Assembly: GCA_017530275.1 (NCBI GenBank)
Contig: JAFXMP010000046.1
Location: 1 to 6,040, forward strand
From: Clostridia bacterium
Lineage (GTDB): Bacteria; Bacillota_A; Clostridia; Christensenellales; Aristaeellaceae
Direction of reading: 5' to 3'
DNA length: 6,040 bases
Part shown: positions 5,919 through 6,040 of the stretch, one piece after another
How the letters are laid out: each line of letters begins with the position of its first letter
How positions within the stretch are numbered: the stretch's first letter is position 1
The notes under the pieces: generated by a model
What the model saw: only the letters and a program-made list of their open reading frames with translations
Databases searched by the model: none
What the model was told of the DNA's origin: nothing
Translations under genes and position numbers: made by a program

Positions 5919-6040
5919 GGGCCAGAAGCCTTCTAACTTGCGTTCTTCCCAGCGCTTCAAGCGGAAATTGTTTTCTCCCCAACAGTATTTTTCTCTTAGC
6001 TGGGTCCAGGGGCCATGCCCCTGGCGCGGGGTTTAGGGGC
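5919..6040 (+). repeat. Right copy of the hairpin-rich inverted repeat (cut by the window end)
   Basis: This plus-strand copy repeats the block order of 5813-5668 read on the minus strand: GGGCCAGAAGC (5919-5929), CGTTCTTC (5941-5948), GGAAATTGTT (5962-5971), TATTT, GGTCCAGG (6003-6010), a hairpin, GGGGT and GGGGC. The hairpin CCAGGGGC (6006-6013)/GCCCCTGG (6017-6024) has 8 perfect pairs and a CAT loop. The final GGGGC at 6036-6040 is probably the left arm of the second hairpin, whose partner lies beyond the window. The two copies are diverged, so this is not a recent exact duplication. No gene is visible in it. Confidence 0.7.

Noticed and set aside
5674..5982. 102-residue minus-strand open frame in the repeat element
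   Set aside because: It spans the core and the inner parts of both inverted repeats, has no recognisable domain, and its composition follows the palindromes. Repeats of this kind often yield spurious small proteins.
5668..6040. CRISPR array or tRNA
   Set aside because: The repeats are inverted and only two in number, without regular spacers, and the hairpins lack the tRNA cloverleaf and T-loop sequence.

Overview
The G+C-rich sequence, Firmicutes-type gene content and AGGAGG-type ribosome binding sites point to a Firmicute of the Clostridia type, probably a gut or other plant-polysaccharide-using anaerobe. This is inferred from gene content and protein style; no marker here fixes the genus.

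Layout: (a) 1-849, plus strand, is the 3' end of a CUT2/nucleoside-type ABC transporter permease gene cut by the window edge. (b) 850-1374 holds a strong stand-alone promoter (AT-rich UP-like tract, TTGCCA, 17-nt spacer, extended TGG-TATAAT), a short leader with a hairpin, and rplS (ribosomal protein L19). (c) 1384-1447 is a long hairpin with U-tracts on both strands, which ends rplS and the convergent operon. (d) 5601 down to 1450, minus strand, is a three-gene pectin operon with overlapping junctions. In transcription order it encodes a pectin methylesterase (CE8) fused to a rhamnogalacturonan acetylesterase-like SGNH domain (CE12), a GH105 unsaturated rhamnogalacturonyl/galacturonyl hydrolase, and a beta-lactamase-family serine hydrolase with an extra C-terminal region. 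(e) 5602-6040 has no convincing gene. About 66 bases of operon leader are followed by a large inverted-repeat element that runs off the window end.

How the operon works: the first enzyme should remove methyl and acetyl esters from pectin fragments. GH105 should then split off the terminal unsaturated uronate left by pectate or rhamnogalacturonan lyases. The serine hydrolase may remove another ester, but its substrate cannot be read from sequence. None of the three has a visible signal peptide, so the set looks like a cytoplasmic finishing line for imported oligosaccharides. Lyase, transporter and regulator genes are not in the window.

The least explained part is 5668-6040: two inverted, diverged copies of one hairpin-rich repeat flank a compact core that can fold as a four-way junction. 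Corresponding hairpins in the two copies have different arm sequences but are both perfectly paired, which suggests the structure matters. It could be a dispersed repeat or MITE, a structured RNA, or both.
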